A stretch of DNA of 64,000 nucleotides, taken from NCBI GenBank assembly GCA_937996795.1, contig CALKUH010000070.1:1-64000 (forward strand), in the 5' to 3' direction. The notes under the pieces were generated by a model that searched no databases, was not told the DNA's origin, and saw only the letters and a program-made list of their open reading frames with translations. A program made the translations under genes and the position numbers. Position 1 is the stretch's first letter; the number at the start of each line of letters is the position of its first letter. Positions 1 to 8,364 of the stretch are shown piece by piece. Origin of the DNA: an uncultured Verrucomicrobiota bacterium. Its GTDB lineage: Bacteria > Verrucomicrobiota > Kiritimatiellia > CAIVKH01.

Positions 1-2
1 CG

Positions 3-2351
3 CGCGCGGGCTGGGACTGCTACCGCCGCTTCCTCGACATGTTCGGCGACGTGGTGATGGGGCCGACGACGGGCCTGACGCACGAGAGCTTTGAGCATGA
101 GATGAGCCGCCTGAAGGCGAAGTACGGCGCGAAGGAGGACAACGACCTCACCGCGGACCAGCTCAAGGAGCTGTGCGAAGTCTACAAGCGCGTCTATCAC
201 GAGAAGGTCGGCAAGCCCTTCCCCCAGGACCCGCTCAAGCAGCTCGAACTCTCGATCAACGCGGTGTTCGGCTCGTGGAACTCCGATCGCGCCCGCAAGT
301 ACATCGCGATTAACAAGGTCACCGGCCTGCTGGGCACGGCGGTCAACATCTGCTCGATGGTGTACGGCAACATGGGCAAGACCTCCGGCACGGGCGTCGC
401 GTTCACGCGCGACGGCGCGACGGGCGAGGACAAGCCGATGGGCGAGTACCTGATCGACGCGCAGGGCGAGGACGTCGTCGCGGGCATCCGCACGCCGAAG
501 CAGCTCGACGAGATGGCGTCGGAATCCGAGCCGTCGTGGAAGGACGCGGACAAGCAGCTCCGTGCGATCATGCACAAGCTGGAGCGCCGCTACAAATACC
601 CGCAGGACGTGGAATTCACGGTGCAGGAAGGCAAGCTCTGGATGCTCCAGACCCGCAACGCGAAGCGCACCGGCCTCGCCGGCGTGCGGTGGGCGGTGGA
701 GATGGCGACGGGCAAGGACTTCTACACCGGCAAGAAGCAGGACAAGATCCTGACGGCGGCCGAAGCGGTGAACACGATCAGCGGCCCGGACCTCGAGCAG
801 CTGCTGTTCCCGATCTTCAACCCGAAGGCCGAGGCGGTGGCGGACAAGCTGACGACCGGGTTGCCTGCGGGCCCCGGCGCGGCGGTCGGCAAGATCGTCT
901 TCCAGGCGCACGAGGCGGAGGCGGCGGTGAAGGCCGATCCGAAGGCGCAGGTCATTCTCGTCCGCCACGAGACGTCCCCCGAGGACGTCGGCGGCATGTG
1001 GGCGGCGCAGGGCATCCTGACCTCCACGGGCGGCATGACCTCCCACGCGGCGGTCGTGGCGCGCGGCTGGGGCAAGTGCTGCATCGCGGGCGCGGGCACG
1101 CTTCAGATTGACTACGCGAGCAAGACCGTCACCTGCGGGGCGACGATCCTGCGCGAAGGCGACTGGATCAGCCTGAACGGGTCCACCGGCATCGTGTACA
1201 AGGGCCAGATTCCCACCGAGTCGAGCCCGGTCGTGTCGGCCATCGTGGAAGGCCGCAAGGATTCGCTGAAGCACCCGATCTTCCGGATGTACAAGCAGAT
1301 CTCGGATTGGGCCGACCAGTACCGCAAGATCAAGGTCCGCACGAACGCCGACACGCCGAAGGATTCGGAGATCGCGATTCGTTTCGGCGCCGAAGGCATC
1401 GGCCTCTGCCGCACGGAACACATGTTCTTCGAGGGCGACCGCATCTGGGCGAAGCGCGAGTTCATCCTCGCGGAGACGACGGAAGCGCGCGAGAAGGCGC
1501 TGGCGAAGCTGCTGCCCTACCAGCGCGACGACTTCGAAGGCATCTTCAAGGCGATGGACGGCCACCCGGTCACCATCCGCCTGCTCGACCCGCCGCTGCA
1601 TGAATTCCTCCCGCACGACGCGAAGGGCCAGGACGAAATGGCCCGCCGCCTGAACGTGCCGGTGGAGAAGATCCAGCAGCGCGTCAAACAGCTGCACGAG
1701 ATGAACCCGATGCTGGGTCACCGCGGCTGCCGCCTCTCCATCACCTATCCCGAACTGATCGTCATGCAGACGACGGCGATCATCGAAGCCGCGATCAACG
1801 TCGCGAAGCTGCGGGTCAAGGTGCTGCCGGAAATCATGGTGCCGCTCGTCGGCAACAAGACCGAGCTGGATTACTGCGAGCAGATCATCCGCCAGACCGC
1901 GGACAAGCTCATCAAGGACCGCAAGTCCAAGGTGACCTACATGGTCGGCACGATGATCGAAGTCCCGCGCGCGGCGGTCACGGCGGACCAGATCGCCGAG
2001 ACGGCCGAGTTCTTCAGCTTCGGCACCAACGACCTCACGCAGATGACGCTCGGCTTCAGCCGCGACGACATCGGCACCTTCCTCCCGGATTACCTCGAGA
2101 AGAAGATCCTGCCGATCGACCCGTTCCAGAGCCTGGATGTCGGCGGCGTCGGCAAGCTCGTCGAGATGGCCGTGCAGAAGGGTCGCGAGACCCGTCCCGG
2201 CATCAAGCTCGGCATCTGCGGCGAACACGGCGGCGATCCGAACAGCGTGAAGTTCTGCTGCAAGGCGGGGCTGAACTACGTGAGCTGCTCGCCGTTCCGC
2301 GTGCCGATCGCCCGTCTGGCGGCGGCGCAGGCGGCGATCGCCAAGAAGTAA
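3..2351 (+). CDS. ppdK: Pyruvate, phosphate dikinase (5'-truncated by the window edge)
   Basis: Interconverts pyruvate + ATP + Pi with phosphoenolpyruvate + AMP + PPi in the cytoplasm. The frame is open through base 3 (reading R-A-G-W-D-C-Y-R-R-F-L-D before the first internal Met), so the true start lies outside the window. About 100-130 residues of the ATP-grasp N-terminus are missing compared with the usual 870-910. Visible landmarks, in order, are the end of the nucleotide-binding domain, the phosphohistidine domain with GGMTSHAAVVARGWGK (swivelling catalytic His), and the C-terminal PEP-binding barrel with LCRTEHMF, MLGHRGCRL and the catalytic Cys loop GICGEHGGDP. It ends at a strong terminator. 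Together with the phosphofructokinase at 20.6 kb it suggests a PPi-linked or reversible glycolysis. The identification is firm. Confidence 0.97.
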   Translation, partial: RAGWDCYRRFLDMFGDVVMGPTTGLTHESFEHEMSRLKAKYGAKEDNDLTADQLKELCEVYKRVYHEKVGKPFPQDPLKQLELSINAVFGSWNSDRARKYIAINKVTGLLGTAVNICSMVYGNMGKTSGTGVAFTRDGATGEDKPMGEYLIDAQGEDVVAGIRTPKQLDEMASESEPSWKDADKQLRAIMHKLERRYKYPQDVEFTVQEGKLWMLQTRNAKRTGLAGVRWAVEMATGKDFYTGKKQDKILTAAEAVNTISGPDLEQLLFPIFNPKAEAVADKLTTGLPAGPGAAVGKIVFQAHEAEAAVKADPKAQVILVRHETSPEDVGGMWAAQGILTSTGGMTSHAAVVARGWGKCCIAGAGTLQIDYASKTVTCGATILREGDWISLNGSTGIVYKGQIPTESSPVVSAIVEGRKDSLKHPIFRMYKQISDWADQYRKIKVRTNADTPKDSEIAIRFGAEGIGLCRTEHMFFEGDRIWAKREFILAETTEAREKALAKLLPYQRDDFEGIFKAMDGHPVTIRLLDPPLHEFLPHDAKGQDEMARRLNVPVEKIQQRVKQLHEMNPMLGHRGCRLSITYPELIVMQTTAIIEAAINVAKLRVKVLPEIMVPLVGNKTELDYCEQIIRQTADKLIKDRKSKVTYMVGTMIEVPRAAVTADQIAETAEFFSFGTNDLTQMTLGFSRDDIGTFLPDYLEKKILPIDPFQSLDVGGVGKLVEMAVQKGRETRPGIKLGICGEHGGDPNSVKFCCKAGLNYVSCSPFRVPIARLAAAQAAIAKK

Positions 2352-2376
2352 TTCGCGGAGTCATCCGCAACGAAAA

Positions 2377-2407
2377 GAGCCGGGGCGCAGGCCCCGGCTC
2401 TTTTTTT
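2377..2407. terminator. Bidirectional rho-independent terminator between ppdK and prpC
   Basis: A perfect 10-bp stem (GAGCCGGGGC at 2377-2386 with GCCCCGGCTC at 2391-2400) encloses a 4-nt GCAG loop. It is followed by seven T on the plus strand and preceded by AAAA, so it can also act on leftward transcripts from prpC, which ends at 2447. It separates two convergent units. Confidence 0.93.
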
Positions 2408-2446
2408 CGTCGGCGCTGAAGCGCGCGAAGCGATCCGGTTGCCGGT

Positions 2447-3565
2447 CTATCCGCGTTGGGCGAGGGGCGTGATGGAGCGGGGGGCGGGTCCGCAATACTC
2501 CGACGTCGGGCGGATGATGCGGTTCTGCGCGCGTTGCTCCATGATGTGCGCGGCCCAGCCGGTGACGCGCGACATTACGAACAGCGGGGTGAACAGCGGG
2601 GTGGGAATGCCGCAGCGGTTGTAGACAATCGCGCTGTAGAAATCCAAATTCGGGAACAGGTTCTTCTCGCGCCGCATCACCTGCTCGATCCGCTCCGCGA
2701 CGGCAAACTGGCGGCGTCCCTCGTCGCTCATCTCCGCCAGCTTCTGCGCCCACACCTTGATCACATCGGAGCGCGGGTCGGAATGTTTATAGACCCGGTG
2801 GCCGAACCCCATGATCTTTTCCTTGTTCTTCAGCGCGGACAGGATGCCCGCCTCGGCGCCCTCCGGCGTGCGGTGGCGCTCGATCAGTTCCATCGCCGCC
2901 TCGTTGGCGCCGCCATGCAGCGGGCCGCGCAGCGCGCCGATGGCGCCGGTGATGGCGGAATGGAAGTCGGAGAGGGTGGAGGTGATGACGCGCGCGGTGA
3001 AGGTGGACGCGTTGAACTCGTGCTCCGCGTAGAGGATGAGCGAAACATCCAGCGCGCGGCGGTGCGTTTCATCCGGCGCCTTGTCGTGCAGCACATGCAG
3101 GAAATGGCCCGCGATGGTGTCGTCGCCGCCGCGTGTGTCGATGCGCACGCCCCGCTGGTGGAACATCCACCAGTAGAGCAGGCACGAGGCAAAACTTGCG
3201 AGCAACTGGTTGGCCACCGCGAATTGATCGCGTTGCGCGCTCTCCGGCTCCAGGCAGCCCAGCGCCGAGGTGCTCGTGCGCAACACGTCCATCGGATGCG
3301 CTTCCTTCGGCAGTTGTTCCAGGAGCAGGCGCAGCTTCTCCGGAAGCGCCCGCAGGTTCAGCAGCGTCTGGCGGTATGCGGAGAGTTCACGCGCCGTCGG
3401 CAGATGGTTGTAAAGCAGGAGGAACGCGACTTCTTCAAAGCACGCCTGCTCCGTCAGTTCATTCAGCGCATAACCGCGGTAGCGCAGGCCGCCCGCCTGT
3501 TCGTTGATCATCGAGATGGCGGTTTCGCCCGCGATGACGCCTTCGAGTCCTTTTGCGTAGCTCAT
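2447..3565 (-). CDS. prpC: 2-methylcitrate synthase (citrate synthase family)
   Basis: Condenses propionyl-CoA with oxaloacetate, the first step of the methylcitrate cycle; such enzymes often also accept acetyl-CoA. The start at 3565 (MSYAKGLEG) is preceded by a strong AGGAGGAG Shine-Dalgarno, so the seven residues in frame upstream are excluded; the protein is 372 residues, the normal size for PrpC. Visible family motifs are GGLRYRGY near the N-terminus, LYAEHEFNASTF, the active-site loop GALRGPLHGGANEAAM, GFGHRVYKHSDPR and the C-terminal FTPLFVMSRVTGWAAHI-EQR. These read closer to PrpC than to housekeeping citrate synthase, and the adjacent prpB supports this. No second citrate synthase is in the window, so a dual role cannot be excluded. 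It lies 83 bp downstream of prpB on the same strand. Confidence 0.9.
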   Translation of the reverse strand: MSYAKGLEGVIAGETAISMINEQAGGLRYRGYALNELTEQACFEEVAFLLLYNHLPTARELSAYRQTLLNLRALPEKLRLLLEQLPKEAHPMDVLRTSTSALGCLEPESAQRDQFAVANQLLASFASCLLYWWMFHQRGVRIDTRGGDDTIAGHFLHVLHDKAPDETHRRALDVSLILYAEHEFNASTFTARVITSTLSDFHSAITGAIGALRGPLHGGANEAAMELIERHRTPEGAEAGILSALKNKEKIMGFGHRVYKHSDPRSDVIKVWAQKLAEMSDEGRRQFAVAERIEQVMRREKNLFPNLDFYSAIVYNRCGIPTPLFTPLFVMSRVTGWAAHIMEQRAQNRIIRPTSEYCGPAPRSITPLAQRG

Positions 3566-3602
3566 GGCTCTCCTCCTGTGGAACAACGAATGGAAGAAAT
3601 GA

Positions 3603-3634
3603 CGAATGACGAATCAGTGGACATTCGCCATTCG
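3603..3634. repeat. Short imperfect inverted repeat between prpB and prpC
   Basis: CGAATGACGAAT (3603-3614) pairs with ATTCGCCATTCG (3623-3634) with one mismatch across an 8-nt loop. The left side also contains a short direct array of GAATG/GACGAAT units (3588-3614). It resembles the GACGAAT-type intergenic repeats seen in related genomes rather than a terminator, as no T-run follows on the leftward transcript. Confidence 0.6.
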
Positions 3635-3648
3635 GATTTCGCCCTTCG

Positions 3649-4509
3649 TCACTTTTTCTTCAATCGCTCGTCCGCCTCCCGCTCGTAGCGGTGGTAGTCG
3701 AGCACCCCGTACAGCTCCTCGCGCGTCTGCATCATACCCAGCGCGGCGGATTGCGTCCCCTCTTTTCGGATCGTCGTGAACACCTTTTCCGCCGCGGCGC
3801 TCATCGCGCGGAACGCGGAGAGCGGATAGAGCGCCATGCGGACGCCCGCCTCCGCGAGCTGCGCCGTCGTGAACAGCGGCGTTTTGCCGAACTCGGTGAT
3901 GTTCGCGAGGACCGGAACGGAGATGGCGGCGGTGAATGCGCGGTAGTCATCCAGCGTGCGCAGCGCCTCGGCAAAAATATAGTCGGCGCCCGCGGCGACG
4001 TACGCCGTTGCGCGCGCCACCGCCGCGTCGACGCCTTCGCCCGCCGCCGCGTCGGTGCGGGCCATGATGAGCACATCCGCCGCGGGCCGCGCGGAGGCCA
4101 TCGCGCGGATGCGTCCGCACATTTCATCCGCGGAGACGAGTTGCTTGTTGGGCCGGTGCCCGCAGCGCTTCATGTCCACCTGGTCCTCCATCTGCAGCGC
4201 CGCCGCGCCCGCGGCCGCCATGACGCGCGCGGTTTCGGCGGGATCGTCCCACCCGGTGTCCACATCGACCAGCAGCGGCCGCGCCGTCGCGCTCGCGATC
4301 CGGCGCACGTCTTCCGCCACCTGCTCGCGCGTGGTGAAGCCGAGATCCGGAAGCCCGAAGCTCGCGTTTGCGACGCCCGCGCCCGATACGTAGAGCGCGC
4401 GGAACCCGGCCCGGTCCGCGAGTTTCGCGGCATAGGCGTTGATCACGCCCGCGATTTGCAGCGGCGTCTCCGCCGCCAGCGCCGATTCGAATTTTTCAGT
4501 GAGGGTCAT
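3649..4509 (-). CDS. prpB: Methylisocitrate lyase
   Basis: Cleaves 2-methylisocitrate to pyruvate and succinate, the last step of the methylcitrate cycle. The PEP mutase/isocitrate lyase superfamily barrel is clear: INAYAAKLA near residue 25, DVDTGWDDP, QMEDQ, the catalytic-loop signature KRCGHRPNK (Cys acid/base), MARTDA, ANITEFGKTPLF and MALYPLSAFRAM, followed by the C-terminal helix with EGTQ and MQTREELY. Length (286 residues from MTLTEKF) matches PrpB (about 295). An in-frame ATG at 4533 would add eight residues; neither start has a convincing Shine-Dalgarno, and 4509 aligns better with family N-termini. It sits between hydA and prpC, all leftward. No prpD or acnD is visible in the window. 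Confidence 0.93.
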   Translation of the reverse strand: MTLTEKFESALAAETPLQIAGVINAYAAKLADRAGFRALYVSGAGVANASFGLPDLGFTTREQVAEDVRRIASATARPLLVDVDTGWDDPAETARVMAAAGAAALQMEDQVDMKRCGHRPNKQLVSADEMCGRIRAMASARPAADVLIMARTDAAAGEGVDAAVARATAYVAAGADYIFAEALRTLDDYRAFTAAISVPVLANITEFGKTPLFTTAQLAEAGVRMALYPLSAFRAMSAAAEKVFTTIRKEGTQSAALGMMQTREELYGVLDYHRYEREADERLKKK

Positions 4510-4520
4510 GAGGGCGTAAC

Positions 4521-4569
4521 GACAAATGGACACGAAGTTGCACGAATGGGCGTTCGTGTTGAGTCGTGG
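4521..4569. repeat. Degenerate dispersed repeat of the TTCGTGTCCATTCGTGGTT kind
   Basis: On the minus strand the spacer reads CCATTCGTGCAACTTCGTGT followed by CCATTTGTCG. Similar pieces occur at 19187-19229 and 52511-52536 in this window (ATTCGTGGTTG, GTCCATTCGTGGTTG). I see no gene or promoter feature here, and I infer a short non-coding repeat family. Confidence 0.5.
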
Positions 4570-5952
4570 TTAGAAATGATTCGGCTCCCGTTTCAGCAGC
4601 TTTCCGCGTCCGAGCCGGCCGGTGAATTTGCCGCCCTTCACGGCGATCTCGCCGCGCACCGTGACGACGGAGGGGCGGCCGGTGATTTCCCATCCTTCGA
4701 ATGGATTGTAGTCCACATTCATGAACTGCTTTTTCGCCGAGAGCGTGCCGCGGTACTTCGGGTCCCAGACCACGAGGTCCGCATCGCTGCCGACGGCGAT
4801 CGTGCCCTTGCGCGGGAACAGGCCGAACAGTTTCGCGGCTTGCGTGCTGCCGACGTCGACGAACTGGTTCAGGGTCAGGCGCCCCGTGGAGACGCCGTGC
4901 GTCCAGAGCACCGTCACGCGATCTTCCAGCGACGGGATGCCGTTCGGGATCTTCGTGAAATCGCCGCGCCCCATTTCCTTCTGGCCCTTGAAGTCGAAGG
5001 GCGCGTGGTCCGTGGCGACGGTGCTGACGAGGCCCTGTGCGAGCGCGTTCCAGAAGACCGCCTGGTTCTTCTTGTGGCGGAGCGGCGGCGACATCACGTA
5101 CTTCGCGCCCTCGAAGTTCGGCAGTTCCGCGTGGGTCATGTCGAGTGTGAGGTATTGGATCAGCGTCTCGACCCAGATCTTCACGCCGCGTTCGCGGGCT
5201 CGGATCGCGGCGCGCAGCGCCTCCTCGCAGCTCGTGTGGACGCAATAGATGTGCGTGCCGTGCATTTCGGCGAAGGTCGCCAGATGGTGCACGCCCTCGG
5301 CCTCGACCAGTGGCGGACGGCTCCAGTGATGCCACTTCGTGCCGGTCTTGCGCTCCGCCAGCAGCTTCTTCTGCAGCTCCGCGACGAGGTCCGCATTCTC
5401 GCAGTGCGCGGTGACGATGACGCCGAGTTCCTTGGCGAGGCGCAGGGTGTGGTAGAGCTCGTGGTCCGTCACGCCGAACGCGCCCTTGTAGGCGAGGAAG
5501 ACCTTGAAGCTGGAGATGCCCGCCTTGACGATCTCGCGCAACTCGCCCTCGGCCTGGTCATCGAAGCGCGACACGCCCATGTGGAACGTGAAGTCGCACG
5601 CGCTGAGCCCCTGCGCCTTGTCGCGCCACAGCTCGAAGGATTTCAGCAGCCCGTCGCTGCGCGCGGGGCAGCACATCTCGATCAGCGTCGTCGTGCCTCC
5701 CGCGAGCGCGGCCTTGCTGGCGGACGCGTAATCGTCCTTCGCATACGTGCCCATGAACGGCAGGTAGATGTGGACGTGGGGGTCGATGAAGCCGGGAAAG
5801 ACGTATTTGCCCTTCGCGTCGACAACCGTCGTGCCCTTCGGCACTTCGAGGTTCGGGCCGATACAGGTGATCTGCTCACCCGCGCAATAGATGTCCGCCT
5901 TGTAGTGGGAATCCGCCGTGACAATTTCGCCATTCCTGATCAACAAACCCAT
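4570..5952 (-). CDS. hydA: Dihydropyrimidinase / D-hydantoinase
   Basis: Metal-dependent cyclic amidohydrolase that opens dihydrouracil or dihydrothymine (or hydantoins) to N-carbamoyl-beta-amino acids in the cytoplasm. The start at 5952 (MGLLIRNGE) has GGAGGAC seven bases upstream; 460 residues is the family length. Visible features are the metal-binding DPHVH (His59, His61), the carboxylated Lys of FLAYKG, HCENADL, the metal His in YCVHTSCEEAL, the substrate segment ATDHAPF, and the C-terminal KGTIAVGSDADLVVWDP characteristic of the hydantoinase/dihydropyrimidinase clade rather than dihydroorotase. It is the first gene of a leftward run with prpB and prpC. Thymine degradation ends in propionyl-CoA, which the methylcitrate genes would consume; that link is an inference from neighbourhood. 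Confidence 0.93.
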   Translation of the reverse strand: MGLLIRNGEIVTADSHYKADIYCAGEQITCIGPNLEVPKGTTVVDAKGKYVFPGFIDPHVHIYLPFMGTYAKDDYASASKAALAGGTTTLIEMCCPARSDGLLKSFELWRDKAQGLSACDFTFHMGVSRFDDQAEGELREIVKAGISSFKVFLAYKGAFGVTDHELYHTLRLAKELGVIVTAHCENADLVAELQKKLLAERKTGTKWHHWSRPPLVEAEGVHHLATFAEMHGTHIYCVHTSCEEALRAAIRARERGVKIWVETLIQYLTLDMTHAELPNFEGAKYVMSPPLRHKKNQAVFWNALAQGLVSTVATDHAPFDFKGQKEMGRGDFTKIPNGIPSLEDRVTVLWTHGVSTGRLTLNQFVDVGSTQAAKLFGLFPRKGTIAVGSDADLVVWDPKYRGTLSAKKQFMNVDYNPFEGWEITGRPSVVTVRGEIAVKGGKFTGRLGRGKLLKREPNHF

Positions 5953-6070
5953 GGTACGTCCTCCGCGCGACAAGCCTGATTGCAGCCCGACATCGGGCCA
6001 GTGTAGCCATTGCGCGCCGCGACGGAAGCCTGAATGTTCAACAGGGACAAACTCGTTCCGGACGACGTGT

Positions 6071-6688
6071 TTACGGGCGCGCGATCAGCGAACCCTCAAA
6101 TTCGATGCGCGGATCGTTCACGTCCACCAACTCATCCAGTTCGTAGACCTGATGATATCCGTACCCGTAGAGGTTGATGTACGTAGGGACGTTCAGCGCC
6201 ATCATGAGGGGTTTTGATTGGTTGGCGAATTGTCGGGACAGGGCGAATGTGTTGCGCAAACTGGATGGATTGGTGGCGGTCGCCAGCGGACGCGCCGCTG
6301 GCATCGCGATCTTCGACGCGAAATCCACCGGGTTGCCTTCAAAGTTGTTGTTGCAGTAGATCAACACCTTCGTTTCTGGCGAGGGGATGACCCTACGCAG
6401 GTTGTCCTGCGTGAAGTCCGTAAAGCTCAGGTGCCGCGCGCCCTTGAGGTGAATGCGCTCATAGCGGAAGGTCGAGCGGGTATCCAGGATGATCACATCG
6501 GGCTCTTTGCTCATCCGCAGGAACGTATCCAAATCAACGAGGCGCTCTGCGCGATGCGCCTCCACCTCGGCGACCAACCCCTTGAAGTCTTCGTAGCTGA
6601 CCTTCGCCTTCGGATGCGCTGCGTTATCCGCAACGCAGAGTTGTGTCGCCAGCGCCAATGTGGTCGTGACCATCGCGAGTGATTTCAT
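6071..6688 (-). CDS. Exported rhodanese-like protein
   Basis: Single rhodanese domain with an export signal. The start at 6688 (MKSLAMVTTT) has GGAAGGAAC seven bases upstream and opens a signal peptide (hydrophobic residues 3-16, likely cleavage after VADNA); total 205 residues. The rhodanese core shows VIILDTRSTFRYERIHLKGARHLSF and the active-site Cys in LIYCNNNFEGN. A longer-than-usual insert (IAMPAARPLA to QSKPL) precedes LPTYINLYGYGY-VYELD, the final beta-alpha unit. The likely role is periplasmic sulfur transfer or redox/cyanide handling; the exact substrate is unknown. It is divergent from cls with about 200 bp between, and unlike cls it has an ordinary Shine-Dalgarno. Confidence 0.85.
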   Translation of the reverse strand: MKSLAMVTTTLALATQLCVADNAAHPKAKVSYEDFKGLVAEVEAHRAERLVDLDTFLRMSKEPDVIILDTRSTFRYERIHLKGARHLSFTDFTQDNLRRVIPSPETKVLIYCNNNFEGNPVDFASKIAMPAARPLATATNPSSLRNTFALSRQFANQSKPLMMALNVPTYINLYGYGYHQVYELDELVDVNDPRIEFEGSLIARP

Positions 6689-6852
6689 GGGATGTTCCTT
6701 CCGCGGCACACTGTAGGCGCGTCGGCCGGGCTCGTCCATGATTGCCCGTCGCCGCCGCCGGCTGGCGCGGCGCGGACGAAACCCGTCAGTATCGGGGTCG
6801 ACGCATGGCGTCCGGAAGCATGGGGAAGCCGCTCCGCTAGGTCAACACGGGC

Positions 6853-6881
6853 CTGCCACGCGCGGGCGAACCTGCTACGAT
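6853..6881 (+). promoter_or_regulatory. Predicted promoter of cls (leaderless type)
   Basis: CTGCCA (6853-6858), a 17-bp spacer, then TACGAT (6876-6881). The ATG of cls follows only eight bases after the -10 box, so the transcript should begin at or next to the start codon. No Shine-Dalgarno is present. Confidence 0.6.
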
Positions 6882-6889
6882 GCGGGGCC

Positions 6890-8332
6890 ATGTGGGAATG
6901 GATCCAACTCGCGTGGCCGCAGCTCGCCGCCGTGCTGGTGCTCGGCCTCGACATCTGGGCTGCGGGCCACGCGATCCTTTTCAAGCGCGACCCGCGTTCG
7001 GCGACGACATGGATCGGCCTCATCCTGCTGTTCCCCGTCATCGGGGCGGCCTTGTATCTGCTTCTCGGCATCAACCGCATCCAGCGCCGCGCAGCCTCGC
7101 TCCGGCATCGCGCCGCCGCGGGGCCTGAACCGCAGCCGCCGGACGCGAGCCACATCGCGCCGCGCCTCGGCACGGGGCTCGAGGAACTCGGCGCGCTCGC
7201 GACGGCGATGCAGCGGATCACGGACCTGCCCCTGCTCGACGGCAACCGCGTGGAGGCGCTGCGCAACGGCGACGAGGCGTATCCGGCGATGCTCGACGCC
7301 ATCGCGCAGGCGCGGGCCAGCGTGACGCTTTCCAGCTATATTTTTTCGCACGATCGCGCCGGGCTCCAATTCGCCGATGCGCTGGGTGCCGCCGTTGTCC
7401 GCGGCGTCCAGGTGCGCGTGCTGGTCGACGATGTGGGGGCGCGCTATTCGCTGCCCACGATCTACGGCGCGCTCGCGCGGCGCAAGGTGCCCTGCGCGGC
7501 GTTCATCCCCACGTTCTTCCACTGGCGCATGCCCTACATCAACCTGCGCAACCACCGGAAACTGCTGATTGCGGACGGCCGGACCGCCTTCACCGGCGGC
7601 ATGAACATCCGTGCGAACAACCTGGTGGCCGCGTCGGCACGGGATGCCGTGCAGGATCTGCACTTCCGCGTCGAGGGCCCGGTCGTGCAGCAGATGCAGC
7701 AGGTGTTTGCCGAGGACTGGGCCTTTGCGACCGGCGAGCGGTTGGAGCGGGCGCCCTGGTTCGCGGCGCCCGCCAGCGCGGGCAACGTGCTGGCGCGCGG
7801 CATTGTCGATGGCCCGGACGAGGACCACGACAAGCTGCGCTCGTCGCTGCACGCCGCCCTGTCCTGCGCGCGGCGTCGCGTGCGAATCGTGACGCCGTAT
7901 TTCCTGCCCGACCAGGGCCTCATCAGCGCCCTGAACACCTGCGCGCTGCGCGGTGTTGCCGTGGACATCGTCATCCCGAAAACGAACAACCTGCGCACCG
8001 TCGGCTGGGCGTGCCAGGCGCAACTCTGGCAGGTGCTCGGCCATGGGTGCCGCGTCTGGCGCACGCCGCCGCCCTTTGACCACACGAAACTCATGGTCGT
8101 GGATGACACCTGGTCGCTGATCGGCTCGGGCAACTGGGACGCGCGTTCGCTGCGGCTCAACTTCGAATTCAACCTCGAGTGCTACGACCCGCGCCTCGCG
8201 GCCTCGCTCAACGCCCGCATCGATGAAAAAATCGCCGGCGCCCGCGAAGCCACCCTCGCCGAACTCGACGCCCGCCCGCTGCCCATCCGCCTGCGCGACG
8301 GCATCGCGCGCCTGTTCTGGCCGTATTTGTGA
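6890..8332 (+). CDS. cls: Cardiolipin synthase (phospholipase D family)
   Basis: Makes cardiolipin in the inner membrane by phosphatidyl transfer between phosphatidylglycerol molecules. From the ATG at 6890 (MWEWIQLAW) it has 480 residues. Two N-terminal membrane helices (about residues 5-25 and 38-58) are followed by two PLD domains with complete HKD motifs: HRKLLIADGRTAFTGG (His222) and HTKLMVVDDTWSLIGSGN (His398). The frame stays open 66 codons upstream, but that stretch overlaps the promoter region of the divergent rhodanese gene and lacks membrane-protein character. The start is supported by a promoter whose -10 box ends eight bases before it. Confidence 0.93.
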   Translation: MWEWIQLAWPQLAAVLVLGLDIWAAGHAILFKRDPRSATTWIGLILLFPVIGAALYLLLGINRIQRRAASLRHRAAAGPEPQPPDASHIAPRLGTGLEELGALATAMQRITDLPLLDGNRVEALRNGDEAYPAMLDAIAQARASVTLSSYIFSHDRAGLQFADALGAAVVRGVQVRVLVDDVGARYSLPTIYGALARRKVPCAAFIPTFFHWRMPYINLRNHRKLLIADGRTAFTGGMNIRANNLVAASARDAVQDLHFRVEGPVVQQMQQVFAEDWAFATGERLERAPWFAAPASAGNVLARGIVDGPDEDHDKLRSSLHAALSCARRRVRIVTPYFLPDQGLISALNTCALRGVAVDIVIPKTNNLRTVGWACQAQLWQVLGHGCRVWRTPPPFDHTKLMVVDDTWSLIGSGNWDARSLRLNFEFNLECYDPRLAASLNARIDEKIAGAREATLAELDARPLPIRLRDGIARLFWPYL

Positions 8333-8364
8333 GGAGAAGCGAGTGGCGGGTGGCAGATGACTCG

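Noticed and set aside
3691..5979. 762-codon plus-strand frame across prpB and hydA
   Set aside because: It spans two well-supported minus-strand genes and their spacer and has no recognisable domain.
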